Assembly: GCA_023511995.1 (NCBI GenBank)
Contig: JAIMAL010000006.1
Span: forward strand, 1-64,000
DNA from: Burkholderiales bacterium
GTDB taxonomy: Bacteria > Pseudomonadota > Gammaproteobacteria > Burkholderiales > Thiobacteraceae
DNA: 64,000 nt
Direction of reading: 5' to 3'
The translations under genes and the position numbers were made by a program. Positions 8,663-16,261 of this stretch are shown in pieces (the first letter of the stretch is position 1; every line of letters begins with the position of its first letter). The notes below the pieces were generated by a model, which was not told the DNA's origin, did not search any database, and saw only the letters and a list, made by a program, of their open reading frames with translations.

Positions 8663-9943
8663 TTATTTGAGGACGTCCGCCCAGATGTTCTGGGCCCAGT
8701 ATTTGGCGTAGGTGCCCTCGGTCTCCGAGTGTTTGTCGGACACACCGCCACCGGGCGCGGCGACGAATTGTTTTTTCTCCTTGTCGTACTTGAAGACGTT
8801 GGCCACGTGCATGGCTTCCTTGTCGGAGACCATGCTGTAGCAGGTGTTGCCCAGCACCGGCTCCGGGTCGGGCTGATTGCCCGCCAGAAGTTCGATGATG
8901 GCGGCGGCGGCCACCTTGGCCTGGGTGTTGGCCATGTGGCCGGACTTGGGCAGGCCGGAAGAGACGGCATCGCCGATGATATGGATGCCGGGCTGTGCGG
9001 TGGATTCGAAGGACAGGAAGTCCACGCCGCACCAGCGGTTGTCCGCCGTAACTACACCCGCCAGATCGGCCACCTTGCCGGCGCGCATGGGCGGCACGAT
9101 GTTGAGCACATCGCCCTTCACGGTATCGAATTCGGTGTGGACGACGCGGTTGGCTGCCTCCACGCGCACCGCGCGGGCATTGGGACGGTAGTCGATCATC
9201 CCCGGATAGAGCTCGTTCCAGGCCTTCATGAACAGGCCTTTTTTCGAGGTGATGTCCGGGTTGGCATCGAGCACGATGATCTTCGATTTGGGTTTGTGGT
9301 TCTTGAGGTAGAAGGCCACCTGACAGACACGCTCATAGGGTCCCGGCGGGCAGCGGTAGGGTGCCTTGGGGATGGCCAGCACATAGACGCCTCCATCGGG
9401 CATGGATTCCAGTTGTTTGCGCAGCAGGGCCGTCTGCGGGCCGGCCTTCCACGCATGGGGAATCGTCGTCTCGGCAAGCTCGTGGGAGGTGCCTTCGATT
9501 TCGTTGTAGAGGAAATCGATGCCGGGGGCGAGTACGAGGCGGTCGTAGGACAGCTCACCGCGGGCGGTGCGGATGGTCTTCTTCGCCGGGTCGATGGCGG
9601 TGACCTCAGCCTCGACGCGATTGACGCCCCACTTGTGCGACAGGGCATCGTAGCCGTGGGTGATGTCGGCCATGGTGCGGGAGCCGCCCAGCACGGTGTT
9701 GCTCATGGGGCAGGAGATGAACTGCTTCTGCCGCTCCACCATCACCACTTCCACTGCGTTGTTGCTCCACATGCGCAGGTATTTGGAGCAGGTGGCGCCG
9801 CCGTAGCCCCCGCCGATGACCACCACACGGGGTTTGTGCTTACCTTTGCCCAGCGCTTCGGCGGCATGCACGGCAGCGGGGGAGAGGGCGAACAGGCCGG
9901 TGCCTGCGGCAAGTTTCAGGAACGAACGACGATCGAGACTCAT
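8663..9943 (-). CDS. fccB: Flavocytochrome c sulfide dehydrogenase, flavoprotein subunit
   Basis: FccB oxidises sulfide in the periplasm and passes electrons to a c-type cytochrome. The 426-residue precursor starts with a twin-arginine signal (DRRSFLKLAAG, cleavage probably after AVHAA), followed by the FAD-binding VVIGGGYGGA at 41-50. C78 in FISCPMSN fits the covalent flavin cysteine. C198 (YRCPPGP) and C368 (GNTCYS) are spaced like the redox-active disulfide of the Allochromatium enzyme. The upstream cytochrome gene supplies the partner subunit. It is the last gene of the sigma-54-controlled operon. Confidence 0.93.
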   Translation of the reverse strand: MSLDRRSFLKLAAGTGLFALSPAAVHAAEALGKGKHKPRVVVIGGGYGGATCSKYLRMWSNNAVEVVMVERQKQFISCPMSNTVLGGSRTMADITHGYDALSHKWGVNRVEAEVTAIDPAKKTIRTARGELSYDRLVLAPGIDFLYNEIEGTSHELAETTIPHAWKAGPQTALLRKQLESMPDGGVYVLAIPKAPYRCPPGPYERVCQVAFYLKNHKPKSKIIVLDANPDITSKKGLFMKAWNELYPGMIDYRPNARAVRVEAANRVVHTEFDTVKGDVLNIVPPMRAGKVADLAGVVTADNRWCGVDFLSFESTAQPGIHIIGDAVSSGLPKSGHMANTQAKVAAAAIIELLAGNQPDPEPVLGNTCYSMVSDKEAMHVANVFKYDKEKKQFVAAPGGGVSDKHSETEGTYAKYWAQNIWADVLK

Positions 9944-9962
9944 GTTGGCTTCCTCCTCTGTG

Positions 9963-10292
9963 TCATTGGCCGCGCTTCTGGGCCGCGAAAAAGTCGGCCA
10001 TCAGTTCGATTTCCTCGTCGGTGTAGCCGCGGGCGTGCTGGTGCATGACCGTGGCCGGACGGGCGCCGGACTTGAATTCCTTCATCTGCAGGATGAAGTG
10101 GGCCCGGTCCGAGCCGGCGAGCACAGGGGTGCCGCCGACGCTGTTGCCGTTGGTGCCGTGGCAGGCCGCACAGGGCGCGGCCAAGATGCGGGCGTGTTTT
10201 TGCTTCTGCGGGTCCTGAGCGGCCTGCTGGGCATGGGCGGCCAGACTTGCGCAGGCCAACCCCAGGGCCATCCAGATGAGGGGATGCTTCAT
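9963..10292 (-). CDS. Small periplasmic monoheme cytochrome c, probable FccA-type partner of FccB
   Basis: The protein has 109 residues: a signal peptide (MKHPLIWMALGLACASLAAHA) and one class I heme site, CAACH at 41-45, with M83 as a plausible axial ligand. It accepts electrons from FccB, by inference from its place immediately upstream. Allochromatium FccA is a larger diheme protein, whereas this resembles the monoheme form seen in green sulfur bacteria. The start was chosen because AAAGGAGG lies about ten bases upstream and the signal peptide begins there; longer in-frame extensions are not protein-like. Confidence 0.88.
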   Translation of the reverse strand: MKHPLIWMALGLACASLAAHAQQAAQDPQKQKHARILAAPCAACHGTNGNSVGGTPVLAGSDRAHFILQMKEFKSGARPATVMHQHARGYTDEEIELMADFFAAQKRGQ

Positions 10293-10321
10293 GGTCGTTA
10301 CCTCCTTTCGGGTGGGAAAAA

Positions 10322-11602
10322 TCATTGCACGGGCTCCTTGAGCTTTTTGATGCCGAGGGCGGACAACACGTATTTCTCGTAGAGGGGTTCCGTGGTGCCC
10401 TTCTTCATCTTGCGGATGAAATACTTTTCGAAGGCGACTTTGGCGAGATGCACCCAAGCGCCTTCCTTGAACCAGTTCACATTGCGCGGTGGAATCTGCG
10501 GCAGGGCAACGAAGGCGGCGCCGGTGTCGCCGAAATCGGCAAGACAGATGGCGTTCCACGTGGCCTTGGCGTCGGCCGGGCGTCCATCCAGTTCGGCGCG
10601 GATGTTATGCGCCGTGGCGCTCACCATGGTTTCGATCATGTAGCCGGTCTTGGGCGCGCCGGTGGGCACCGGTGTCTGCTCCACGGGCGGGATGGCCACG
10701 CAAACCCCCACTGCGAAGATGTTGCGGTACTTGGGATTGCGCTGGTGCTCATCGACGATGATGAAGCCGCGCGGATTGGTCAGCCCCTCGATGCCAAACA
10801 CCGCATCGACGCCCTTGAAGGCGGGCAGCATCATGCCATATTTGAAGGGGATCTCGTGCTGCTTTTTCTCCCGACCATCATCATCGTACTCGGTGACGTA
10901 AATTTTGCCCGCCTCGATGCGGGTGGTCTTGGCATTGGTGATCCATTTGATGTGGCGGTCGCGCATCGCGGATTCGAGCAGACCCTTGGAATCCCCCACA
11001 CCGCCCAGCCCGAGATGGCCGATGTAGGGCTCCGAGGTGATGAAGGTCATGGGCACCCTGTCGCGGATTTTGCGCCGGCGCAGGTCGGTATCCATGATCA
11101 TGGCGAACTCATAGGCCGGCCCGAAGCAGGAGGCCATCTGTACCGCACCGACGACGATGGGCCCGGGGTCGCGCACGAACTGTTCCCAGGCGCGGCCGGC
11201 CATCACGGCGTGGTCCACGTGGCAGATGGAATGGGTGAACCCCTGCGGCCCCAGTCCCTCCACCTCCTCGAAGGCGAGCTTGGGGCCAGTGGCGATGATG
11301 AGGTAGTCGTAGGAGAGGGAGCGGCCATCGGTAAGCTCCAGCCGGTTTTCCTGCGGATGCACGCGCTTGACCCCGGTGGGGATGAAGTCGATGCCCTTTT
11401 TGTTGAGATAAGGCGCGATGGGAAACTCGATATCCTCCCGCGTCCGCCAGTTCACCGCCACCCACGGGTTGGAGGGCACGAAGTGAAAGTTGGGGGTGTT
11501 GGAAACGACGGTCACGCGGTCTTCCCGGCGGGCGTGTTCCGCCATTTCATAGGCCATGGGCATGCCGCCGATACCGGCACCCATGATGACGATGTGGGCC
11601 AT
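10322..11602 (-). CDS. sqr: Sulfide:quinone oxidoreductase
   Basis: SQR oxidises sulfide to polysulfide at the membrane and reduces the quinone pool. The 426-residue protein closely follows the Acidithiobacillus ferrooxidans enzyme: FAD motif HIVIMGAGIGGMPMAYEM at 3-20, NPWVAVNWR, and the three catalytic cysteines C127 (HSICHVDHA), C159 (MASCFGPAYE) and C353 (NAICLADFGD). The C-terminal amphipathic end VAFEKYFIRKMKKG fits membrane anchoring. The start at MAHIVIMG has AGGAG about nine bases upstream; 18 upstream codons in frame look non-coding. It is the first gene of the operon, directly behind a sigma-54 promoter. Confidence 0.95.
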   Translation of the reverse strand: MAHIVIMGAGIGGMPMAYEMAEHARREDRVTVVSNTPNFHFVPSNPWVAVNWRTREDIEFPIAPYLNKKGIDFIPTGVKRVHPQENRLELTDGRSLSYDYLIIATGPKLAFEEVEGLGPQGFTHSICHVDHAVMAGRAWEQFVRDPGPIVVGAVQMASCFGPAYEFAMIMDTDLRRRKIRDRVPMTFITSEPYIGHLGLGGVGDSKGLLESAMRDRHIKWITNAKTTRIEAGKIYVTEYDDDGREKKQHEIPFKYGMMLPAFKGVDAVFGIEGLTNPRGFIIVDEHQRNPKYRNIFAVGVCVAIPPVEQTPVPTGAPKTGYMIETMVSATAHNIRAELDGRPADAKATWNAICLADFGDTGAAFVALPQIPPRNVNWFKEGAWVHLAKVAFEKYFIRKMKKGTTEPLYEKYVLSALGIKKLKEPVQ

Positions 11603-11651
11603 GTGTCTGATCTCCTGGTTGCGCCGCCGCAAGGGGTGGCGCATAATGCCA

Positions 11652-11667
11652 AGCAAACGCGATGCCA
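11652..11667 (-). promoter_or_regulatory. Sigma-54 (RpoN) promoter of the sulfide operon
   Basis: On the minus strand the site reads TGGCAT, five bases, TTGCT. This differs from the -24/-12 consensus TGGCAC-N5-TTGCW at one position, and the GG and GC pairs are exactly ten bases apart. It sits about 50 bases upstream of the sqr ATG, and the divergent gene encodes a sigma-54 activator, which makes chance unlikely. Confidence 0.85.
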
Positions 11668-11729
11668 GATCTCTAACCTGTTGTTTTTACGAGGCTGGCG
11701 TCATCCCGCGGTGGCCCGGACGGCAGAGA

Positions 11730-11751
11730 TGTCATGTCAGCCTGTCAGGCT
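11730..11751. promoter_or_regulatory. Candidate activator-binding site between sqr and the regulator
   Basis: AGCCTG and CAGGCT form a perfect inverted repeat around one base (11739-11751), and the pentamer TGTCA occurs three times between 11730 and 11747. The site lies 75-100 bases upstream of the -12 element, a normal distance for a sigma-54 enhancer. That it binds the divergent regulator is inference. Confidence 0.5.
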
Positions 11752-11866
11752 CTGGCAGCTCTGGCCCTGGTGGTCATTCAAGACTAGATGCAGCTGCCGC
11801 GCTTGTGAAGGGGCCAGGCCGCGATACCGCAGATCCAGCCCCGCGGAGGAGGGATTGCGAAGCAAA

Positions 11867-13183
11867 ATGCATGTTCCGGATTTCGACTGGCACGATGTGA
11901 TCGACCTGCAGGAAAGTCCCTTCGTCGTCATCGACGGGGACTACCGCATCGTCGCGGCCAACCAGGCTTATTGTGAGACCTATGGGGTGAGGCGGGAGGC
12001 GGTGGTGGGGCGATGCTGCCATGAGGTCTCCCATCATTCGCCGGTGCCCTGCCATGAGAACGGCGAAGACTGCCCCCACCGCCGGGTTTTCTCGGGGGAA
12101 GCGCGGGTGGAGCTCATCCACACCCATTTCGACGCCATGGGGCGTCCCGAACACGTGAAACTGGTGGGCCGCCGGATGGTGGCACGGGATGGCCAGCAGT
12201 TCCTCGCCGAATCCATTACCCGGCTGGGCGCGGCGGAGCTCGATTGTGACGAGCTGCGCATGATCGGACGCTCGCCCGCTTTCCTCAATTGCGTGGAACA
12301 CCTCACCGCCGCGGCGCAATCGGAGGCGCCCGTTCTGCTCCTCGGCGAATCGGGCGTGGGCAAGGAGCTTGCCGCCCGCTTCGTGCATCGCAGCTCTTCC
12401 CGCGCGAGCAAACCCTTCGTCGCCCTGGACTGCACCGCCATCCCCGAATCGCTTTTCGAAGCGGAGCTCTTCGGCCATGAGCGGGGCGCCTTCACCGGTT
12501 GCGTGGGGCGGCGGGAGGGGCTTTTCGAACAGGCCGACGGCGGCACGCTCTTTCTCGACGAAATCGGTGAAATCCCCCTTGGCCTTCAGGCCAAGCTGCT
12601 GCGGGTGCTGGAAACGGGGGAGTTTCGCCGGGTCGGGGGACGCGACGTCCTGCGCGCCGACGTGCGCCTGGTCTCCGCGACCAACCGGGACCTGCTCGCC
12701 ATGGTGGATGCCGGGCGCTTCCGGCAGGATCTCTATTACCGCATCGCCGGCATCGACGTGCGCCTGCCCCCCTTGCGCGAGCGGCGGGAGGACATTCCGG
12801 CACTGGCGGAAGTGCTGCTTGCGCGCATCAGTGAGCGGGCCGGCCGACGTTACCGGATCAGTGAGGCGGCGTTGTCCCTCCTCGTGCGTTACGACTATCC
12901 GGGCAACGTGCGGGAGTTGCGCAACGTGCTGCAAAAGGCGGCGGCCTTGAGCAGCAACGGTCTCATCGAGGCGGAACACATCCTTTTCCCGCGGGAGAGC
13001 AGCGCTCTGCCCGTGCCGCAACCCTGGCCCGAAGCAAACCCCGGGCGCGCGCCGGAACTGGAAGCGCGGCGCATCGCGGAACTCCTCACCCGCCATCAGG
13101 GCAACCGGCGGCGTGTGGCCCAGGCCCTGGGGGTGAGTGAACGGACCCTCTACCGGAAACTGGCCCGTTACCAGCTCCGTTGA
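11867..13183 (+). CDS. fisR: FisR-like sigma-54-dependent activator with Cys-rich PAS sensor
   Basis: This is an enhancer-binding protein that probably switches on sqr and fcc when sulfide or persulfide is present. The 438-residue protein has an N-terminal PAS-like domain (about 1-120), an AAA+ domain with Walker A GESGVGKE at 160-167, the sigma-54 contact loop GAFTG at 207-211 and Walker B at 228-232, and a Fis-type helix-turn-helix at the end (NRRRVAQALGVSERTLYRKL). C51, C62 and C69 have the same spacing (11 and 7) as the persulfide-sensing cysteines of FisR (53, 64, 71). C36 and C50 are additional. It is divergent from sqr. GGAGGAGG precedes the start by about 13 bases. Confidence 0.9.
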   Translation: MHVPDFDWHDVIDLQESPFVVIDGDYRIVAANQAYCETYGVRREAVVGRCCHEVSHHSPVPCHENGEDCPHRRVFSGEARVELIHTHFDAMGRPEHVKLVGRRMVARDGQQFLAESITRLGAAELDCDELRMIGRSPAFLNCVEHLTAAAQSEAPVLLLGESGVGKELAARFVHRSSSRASKPFVALDCTAIPESLFEAELFGHERGAFTGCVGRREGLFEQADGGTLFLDEIGEIPLGLQAKLLRVLETGEFRRVGGRDVLRADVRLVSATNRDLLAMVDAGRFRQDLYYRIAGIDVRLPPLRERREDIPALAEVLLARISERAGRRYRISEAALSLLVRYDYPGNVRELRNVLQKAAALSSNGLIEAEHILFPRESSALPVPQPWPEANPGRAPELEARRIAELLTRHQGNRRRVAQALGVSERTLYRKLARYQLR

Positions 13184-13191
13184 ACCTGACC

Positions 13192-13590
13192 ATGGAACGG
13201 CGAGCAACCACCAAGACCCATTACGAACGCCTTGGCGGCGAGGAGAAGCTGCGTCAGCTGGTGGACCGCTTCTACGACCTCATGGACGAGGATCCGGATT
13301 TCCACGACATCCGCAAACTCCATCCGCGGGACCTCACTGCCTCGCGGGATAAGCTCTTTATGTTCCTTTCCGGCTGGATGGGCGGTCCGCCCCTCTATGT
13401 GGAGGCCTTCGGGCATCCCCGTTTGCGGGCGCGGCATCTGCCTTTTCCCATTGGCAGGCTGGAGCGGGACCAGTGGCTTGCCTGCATGCAGCGGGCCATG
13501 GAGGAGGTGGGGGTGGAGGCCGATTTGCGCCGGGAACTCACTCAAGCTTTCGCCCGCACTGCCGATCATATGCGCAACCGGCCGGAGTGA
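13192..13590 (+). CDS. Group II truncated haemoglobin
   Basis: This is a small 2/2 globin that binds O2, NO or similar ligands. From the chosen ATG it has 132 residues. The family pattern is clear: HYERLGGEEKLRQLVDRFY at the start, where the final Y is the distal B10 tyrosine, the proximal histidine in RARHLPFPIG, and DQWLACMQRAM with the G8 tryptophan. A TTG at 13180 that overlaps the regulator stop (TTGA) would add four residues and cannot be excluded. It is likely cotranscribed with the regulator, perhaps protecting against O2, NO or sulfide stress; that link is inference. Confidence 0.88.
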   Translation: MERRATTKTHYERLGGEEKLRQLVDRFYDLMDEDPDFHDIRKLHPRDLTASRDKLFMFLSGWMGGPPLYVEAFGHPRLRARHLPFPIGRLERDQWLACMQRAMEEVGVEADLRRELTQAFARTADHMRNRPE

Positions 13591-13649
13591 GTTTCTGACA
13601 GAAAATTCATTCCCCGCCGGCGCGGAAAATGTTATATCAAGCGCGATTG

Positions 13650-13661
13650 TCCCCTAGGGGA
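13650..13661. repeat. 12-bp perfect palindrome upstream of the glycine-zipper gene
   Basis: TCCCCTAGGGGA is a perfect palindrome located about 75 bases upstream of the downstream ATG. It could be an operator. No regulator is identified and no clear -10/-35 pair is seen beside it. Confidence 0.35.
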
Positions 13662-13736
13662 TGGCGGGAGCTGCAATAAAGCCCATTTCCGCCACCTGTC
13701 GGGAGACCGTGTTTCCATGACATGAAAGGATGGACC

Positions 13737-14057
13737 ATGAAACAGACTTTGCTGATCGCGTTGGCTTCCCTGGGGCTTGTTTCCACCGCCCATGCCCTCG
13801 ATACCGATGCCGTGGTGGGCGGCGCCCTGGGAGGCGCTGCCGGTGCCGCGGTGGGCTCGGCGGTGGGCGGCCGTGAAGGGGCGGTGATCGGGGCGGGCCT
13901 CGGTGGCGCGGCGGGTGCCGCCATTGCCACCCAGGATCGGCCCAAGCGGGTGAAGAAGGAAGTCATCTACGTGGAGGAACACCACGATCACGGCCTGCAC
14001 CTGGGGCACCACAAACACAAGCACAAGCACAAGCACCGCCATCCCTGGGACGATTGA
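13737..14057 (+). CDS. Exported glycine-zipper protein with His/Lys-rich tail
   Basis: The 106-residue protein has a signal peptide (MKQTLLIALASLGLVSTAHA), a long glycine-zipper segment (GGALGGAAGAAVGSAVGG, then GAGLGGAAGAA) and a C-terminal tail with about ten histidines alternating with lysines (HHDHGLHLGHH, HKHKHKHRH). Glycine-zipper proteins often insert into or sit at the outer membrane; the tail could bind metal ions. Start ATG 13737 is chosen because it gives a proper signal peptide and AAAGGA lies just upstream. Function unknown; metal binding is inference. Confidence 0.75.
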   Translation: MKQTLLIALASLGLVSTAHALDTDAVVGGALGGAAGAAVGSAVGGREGAVIGAGLGGAAGAAIATQDRPKRVKKEVIYVEEHHDHGLHLGHHKHKHKHKHRHPWDD

Positions 14058-14125
14058 CCCCCGGGCGGGATGACCGCCCGGCAGCCCAGGGCATTTTGCC
14101 CCCCTTGTGGTTCCTGACTCATCAC

Positions 14126-14156
14126 GGCGCGGCCTAGCCGCGCCCGTCGCCTTTTT
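14126..14156 (+). terminator. Probable terminator after the glycine-zipper gene
   Basis: GGCGCGGC and GCCGCGCC form a perfect 8-bp stem around a 3-base loop, followed seven bases later by five T. A second GC-rich hairpin (CGGGCGG/CCGCCCG at 14062-14080) directly follows the stop but has no T-run. Confidence 0.55.
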
Positions 14157-14189
14157 GCGCGATCCGCGCGGTATACTGGTGCCCGTCAT

Positions 14190-15644
14190 GTGGCGGGGAA
14201 ACATTCCGTGCTGGAAATCCTGATCGGCGTTCTGCTTCTTTTCTTCGTCCTGGGTGCGTTCTGGATCGGCCTGCGGTTGTCGCATATGGCCCAGGTGGAG
14301 GAACAATTCCCGGACGAAGTCGCCCGCATGCTCGAGGAAAAGCACCGCCTGATGCTGGCGGACCTGCATGACGGGCTGAGCAAACAAGGGGATCGCCTCC
14401 ACCAGGCGATTGCCGACCACTCGGAGCGGCAGCGGGGAGTGCTTGCCCAAGAGCTGAAACTCAGCCGGGAGGCCATGCATCAGCTGCAGCTTGCCCAGAC
14501 GGAAAGCCTCGGCACATTGCGGGAAATGATGGCGCGACAGCTTGCCGAAATCGCCACCACCACCCAGGACCGCCTCAATGCCATGCGTGAAGAGGTGCTC
14601 GTCCGCCTCACACAGACCATGACCGAGCAGGGGCGGGCGGAGCAGGAGCTCATCGGCAAGACCATGGCTGCCGTGACCCAGCAGCTCATGAGCGCCATGG
14701 AGGTGCTCACCAAGACCACCGACACAAGGCTGGAGCAGATTTCCGGCAAGGTGAGCGAACGCCTGGAGGAAGGGTTCAAAAAGACCAACGACACCTTCGC
14801 CCAGGTCATGGCGCGGCTTGCCACCATCGACGAAGCCCAGAAGAAAATCGACGGGCTCACCACCAACGTGGTGAGCCTGCAGGAACTGTTGGGGGACAAA
14901 CGGGCGCGCGGTGCCTTCGGCGAGGTGCAGCTGGAAACACTGGTGCGCAACATCCTCCCCAACAATCCGACGCAGCCCATCTATGCCATGCAATACAGGC
15001 TGTCCAACGGCAGCCGCGTCGATTGTGCCTTGTTCCTGCCGGAACCCACCGGCACCATCGCCGTCGATTCCAAGTTTCCTCTGGAAAATTATCACCGCAT
15101 GTTCGACCGGGCGCTTCCCGAGGCCGAGCGGCAGGCGGCGGCGCGGCAGTTCAAGCTGGACGTGAAAAAACACATCGATGACATCGCCGCCAAATACATC
15201 ATCCCCAACGAAACGGCGGATGGGGCCGTCATGTTCGTGCCGGCGGAAGCGGTGTTCGCCGAAATCCACGGCTATCACCCGGACGTGGTGGAATACGCCA
15301 TGCAGAAGCGGGTGTGGATCGTCTCGCCGACGACCATGATGGCCATCCTCAACACTGCCCGTGCGGTGATCAAGGACGTGGAGACGCGCAAGCAGGTGCA
15401 CATCATCAAGGATGCCCTGGCCAAGCTATCCAAGGATTTCCATACCTTCGACAGCCGCATGCAGAAGCTTGCCGATCACATCCGGCAGGCCCATGAGGAT
15501 GCGGAGAAGGTCCAGATCACCAGCCGCAAAATCAGTCGCCGGTTCGCCCAGATCGAGGCGGTGGAACTTGCCCACGAAGAAGCCGCCCGCCTTGAGCTCC
15601 TCGACGTGGAGGAAGAGGGCGAGGCCGCGGAGTCGGCAAAATAG
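14190..15644 (+). CDS. rmuC: DNA recombination protein RmuC
   Basis: RmuC limits DNA inversions at repeats and carries a PD-(D/E)XK-like nuclease fold. The 484-residue protein has one N-terminal membrane helix (VLEILIGVLLLFFVLGAFWIG is split as VLEILIGVLLLFF plus VLGAFWIG), a long coiled coil to about residue 220 (many Q, E, L and R heptads) and the conserved domain with LLGDKRARGAFGEVQLE, VDCALFLPE, VDSKFPLENY and FVPAEAVFAEI. The listed start is GTG; a second GTG at 14208 is also plausible. A TATACT box at 14172 lies just upstream, so the 5' leader may be very short. Confidence 0.92.
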   Translation: MAGKHSVLEILIGVLLLFFVLGAFWIGLRLSHMAQVEEQFPDEVARMLEEKHRLMLADLHDGLSKQGDRLHQAIADHSERQRGVLAQELKLSREAMHQLQLAQTESLGTLREMMARQLAEIATTTQDRLNAMREEVLVRLTQTMTEQGRAEQELIGKTMAAVTQQLMSAMEVLTKTTDTRLEQISGKVSERLEEGFKKTNDTFAQVMARLATIDEAQKKIDGLTTNVVSLQELLGDKRARGAFGEVQLETLVRNILPNNPTQPIYAMQYRLSNGSRVDCALFLPEPTGTIAVDSKFPLENYHRMFDRALPEAERQAAARQFKLDVKKHIDDIAAKYIIPNETADGAVMFVPAEAVFAEIHGYHPDVVEYAMQKRVWIVSPTTMMAILNTARAVIKDVETRKQVHIIKDALAKLSKDFHTFDSRMQKLADHIRQAHEDAEKVQITSRKISRRFAQIEAVELAHEEAARLELLDVEEEGEAAESAK

Positions 15645-15651
15645 GGGGCTC

Positions 15652-16125
15652 ATGCGCATCCTCCCTGGTTTGCTGCTTTTCTCCCTGACCCTCGCAGCCT
15701 GGGCCCAGGAGACCTCCTGGCCCCTCAAACAGGTGTTCGGCGCCAAAAACGTGGGCATGGTGCAGACCAGCCGCCAGGCGGTGGTGGAGCACTGCCCGAA
15801 CGACACCTGCCTGCGTTTCATCCTCCAGGGCAGGGAGGCCCTGCCGGTATTGCACGACTTCGTCTTCCTCTACCTGGCCCTGGTGGAAAACTACGACGTG
15901 GAGAACATCAAAAGCCCAAGGGGGGAGCGCTTCTTCGCCACCATCCTGGCCCGGCGTCGGGGCAACTGCACCGGCGTGGACGAGGCGGCGGTGGCGCGCT
16001 GCACCCTGGCACAGCTTGCGGCGCGCTATCCCATCCAAGGCTATGTGAGTAGCCTGGAGGAGGGATGGCGGCGCAGCACCCCCTTCGACGTGAAGGAAGC
16101 CCTAGCCCGCGCCGGGATCCGCTGA
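15652..16125 (+). CDS. Secreted protein of unknown function with four cysteines
   Basis: The 157-residue protein begins with a clear signal peptide (MRILPGLLLFSLTLAAWA). The mature part contains cysteines in EHCPNDTCLRF and RGNCTGVDEAAVARCTL, spaced as if for two disulfides in the periplasm. I do not recognise the family. It starts eight bases after the rmuC stop and may be cotranscribed. The in-frame region upstream overlaps rmuC and is not used. Confidence 0.7.
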   Translation: MRILPGLLLFSLTLAAWAQETSWPLKQVFGAKNVGMVQTSRQAVVEHCPNDTCLRFILQGREALPVLHDFVFLYLALVENYDVENIKSPRGERFFATILARRRGNCTGVDEAAVARCTLAQLAARYPIQGYVSSLEEGWRRSTPFDVKEALARAGIR

Positions 16126-16261
16126 AAAAACACTTGCAAGATGGGCTGCGGCCCGCGGCCTCAAGTTTTTCCTTGCCCTGCCGCTAAGTCTGGCCAACCC
16201 CGCCGCAGGCGCGGCGAGCAGAACCGCCCCGGCGTGGGAATAACTCCGGAGTCGACCCCAG

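Noticed and set aside
8570-10048. Open frame on the plus strand opposite fccB
   Set aside because: Gly/His/Val-biased shadow; fccB has a Tat signal and FAD and disulfide cysteines.
10325-11866. In-frame extension of the sigma-54 activator to the left
   Set aside because: It runs antisense to sqr and through the intergenic promoter; the PAS domain begins cleanly at 11867.
16126-16261. Terminator near 16170
   Set aside because: The GC stem has a mismatch and six bases separate it from the T-run; not convincing.
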